DNA from: Planctomycetota bacterium
GTDB lineage: Bacteria > Planctomycetota > UBA8108 > JACQVS01
Assembly: GCA_028280485.1 (NCBI GenBank)
Contig: JANQLS010000108.1
Location: 1 to 64,000 of the forward strand
Reading direction: 5' to 3'
DNA length: 64,000 nt
Positions 62,840 through 64,000 of this stretch are shown piece by piece. Position 1 is the first letter of the stretch. Each line of letters starts with the position of its first letter. Made by a program: the position numbers and the translations under genes. The notes under the pieces are model-generated. The model had not been told where the DNA came from. It worked only from the letters and a program-made list of their open reading frames with translations, and made no database searches.

Positions 62840-64000
62840 CTACATCTTCTCCAATGCCGGAATACCTAAGATGCCCAAGCCGTTCTTAAGCGTGATTTTG
62901 GCTAAATTCAATAATAGAAGACGAGTCTTAGCCAAGGTGTCTTCTTCACCTTTCACTCGTAAAACTTTGTAAGCGGAGTGAATGCCCCGCGCGAGTTCTA
63001 AAAGGTAGTTGGCGATGTTAGCCGGTTCACAGTCTTTTGCTGCTTGAGCTAAGGCTTCTGGATAACGCGATAACAATCCGACCAATCGATTGGCTGCCGG
63101 TTCCGTTAAGAGATCAAAGTTAACTTCATCTAATGAACTCGGTAAATCGATTCCGCTTTTGCGGATGATGCCAGCGATACGGGCATGAGCATTGAGGAGG
63201 TAAGGACCAGTATCTCCTTCAAACGATATCGCTCGGGTCCAATCGAAGGTGTAATCTTTAATTCTTCGATTGCTGAGATCGCTGAAGTATATCGCAGCTA
63301 AACCAACGACTTCGGCTACCCGTTCTTCATCTTCCAAGTCGGGTCGACGTTCGGCATTTTCACGCATGTTTTTTAATGCGTGATCTCGAGCTTGATCTAA
63401 GAGCTCTTCCAAGTAAACGACGTTTCCTTTACGAGTCGACATTCCCTTGACTCGACCGAAGCCCACATGTTGACAATCTTCTGCCCAATTGAATCCGATG
63501 AGTTCAAGGCATTTGAAGAGTTGTTTGAAATGAAGGGCCTGTTCCGTACCGACAACGTAAAGAAGTTTATGGAAATCATATTCTCGTTTACGGTGGAGAG
63601 CTGCAGCCAAGTCTCGAGTCATGTAGAGAGTTGAGCCATCCGCTTTTTTCAATAAGGCCGGCGTGTCGATTCCTTCTGATTCTAAGTTGATGATCAACGC
63701 ACCGTCCGAGACTTCGGTTTTACCTTCCTTCTCAGCGATTTCGACAATTTCTTCCATCTTATCGTTGAAGAAAGATTCACCATCGTAAGAGTCGAATTGA
63801 ACGCCCAAGCGTTCGTAGATTCGCTTGAAGTACTCTAAGCTCGTATCGCGAATTTTTTGCCATAGCTCTAATGCTTCAGAATCTCCGGCTTCTTGCTTTC
63901 GGAACCACTCGCGAGCTTGATCCGTTAGATCTTCATTTTCTTTTTCTTCTTCGTGGTACTTAACATAAAGATGATTGAGGGCGAGGACGTCTTCTAAATC
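62840..64000 (-). CDS. argS: Arginyl-tRNA synthetase, C-terminal part (gene continues beyond the window)
   Basis: 386 residues are visible; the frame stays open to the last base of the window, so the 5' end is outside. Class I synthetase charging tRNA-Arg. The KMSKS-equivalent is MSTRKGNVV, preceded by the HVGFGRVKG strand. The catalytic-domain segments LYMTRDLAAALHRKREYDF and LLYVVGTEQALHFKQLF are typical of ArgRS, as is the final anticodon-binding helical domain ending LGILGIPALEKM. The ATG at 63808 is an internal Met, not the start: codons upstream of it continue as ordinary ArgRS sequence (EWFRKQEAGD). Confidence 0.95.
   Translation of the reverse strand, partial: DLEDVLALNHLYVKYHEEEKENEDLTDQAREWFRKQEAGDSEALELWQKIRDTSLEYFKRIYERLGVQFDSYDGESFFNDKMEEIVEIAEKEGKTEVSDGALIINLESEGIDTPALLKKADGSTLYMTRDLAAALHRKREYDFHKLLYVVGTEQALHFKQLFKCLELIGFNWAEDCQHVGFGRVKGMSTRKGNVVYLEELLDQARDHALKNMRENAERRPDLEDEERVAEVVGLAAIYFSDLSNRRIKDYTFDWTRAISFEGDTGPYLLNAHARIAGIIRKSGIDLPSSLDEVNFDLLTEPAANRLVGLLSRYPEALAQAAKDCEPANIANYLLELARGIHSAYKVLRVKGEEDTLAKTRLLLLNLAKITLKNGLGILGIPALEKM

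Noticed and set aside
62840..63808. argS as a shortened gene starting at the Met at 63808
   Set aside because: The frame continues upstream to the end of the window with normal ArgRS-like sequence, so the gene is cut by the window edge, not truncated.

Overview
The window looks like a chromosomal segment of a Planctomycetota bacterium with moderate GC content. The evidence is two copies of the planctomycete-type cytochrome cassette (PSCyt1/DUF1549/DUF1553 protein plus DUF1501 protein), CRTAC1 (FG-GAP/ASPIC-UnbV) lipoproteins mixed with TPR proteins, an FHA protein plus Ser/Thr kinase operon beside a sigma factor with a zinc-binding tail, and three secreted proteins that end in the same dockerin-like calcium-binding module. 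This assignment comes from family knowledge; no database was searched. No tRNA, rRNA, CRISPR array, transposase or phage gene was seen.

Layout. 0.1-1.4 kb (minus): thyA-folA, overlapping by 4 bp, followed by three hairpins. 1.6-9.0 kb (minus): a four-gene operon, TPR lipoprotein - CRTAC1 lipoprotein - TPR membrane protein - CRTAC1 lipoprotein. 9.2-11.7 kb (plus, divergent): a short, possibly frameshifted ORF coupled by a GTGA overlap to a polytopic spermidine-synthase-like protein. 12.2-14.8 kb (plus): a large secreted protein with mirror-ordered domains and a dockerin-like tail. 15.1-33.2 kb (plus): twelve closely packed genes. These are cassette 1 (PSCyt1/DUF1549/DUF1553, DUF1501), a CehA/McbA-like metallohydrolase, cassette 2, and then RDD - SpoIIM - membrane protein - DUF4129 - DUF4350 - MoxR - DUF58, mostly with overlapping ends. 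33.2-36.6 kb: two repeat-rich islands around a tiny exported peptide gene, then lpdA (minus) and a third repeat island. 36.6-44.3 kb (minus): FHA protein, kinase, membrane protein, sigma factor and a lipid-A-type acyltransferase homologue. 44.7-47.0 kb (minus): secreted trypsin-like protease with a dockerin-like tail. 47.2-54.8 kb: outer-membrane-like protein (plus), site-2 protease (minus), aminotransferase (minus), dihydrouridine synthase (plus), proA (minus), HAD hydrolase (plus). 55.2-60.6 kb (minus): a giant thrombospondin type-3 repeat protein with a dockerin-like tail, and 1.17 kb of hairpin-rich DNA upstream of it. 61.7-62.5 kb (plus): TPR protein. 62.8 kb to the end (minus): 3' part of argS.

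How the genes fit together. Nucleotide and housekeeping genes (thyA-folA, lpdA, dus, proA, argS, aminotransferase) are interspersed with exported or envelope systems. The CRTAC1/TPR operon, the twin cytochrome cassettes and the MoxR/DUF58 module are each tightly packed and probably co-transcribed. The FHA/kinase/sigma group looks like a phospho-signalling unit. The three dockerin-tailed proteins probably share a surface or export fate.

The most unusual non-coding structure is a family of dispersed palindromic repeats of the REP type, often in inverted pairs forming perfect 27-30 bp hairpins. A second element of about 80 bp with nested palindromes (five copies) always sits directly after the right-hand end of one of these repeats. 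They occur in most intergenic gaps and nowhere inside the genes. I did not find a system that can be called new with certainty. The best candidates are the composite repeat element, the alternating TPR/CRTAC1 operon, the protease domain apparently inserted in a fibronectin-like domain, and the sigma factor fused to a zinc-binding tail next to an FHA/kinase operon.
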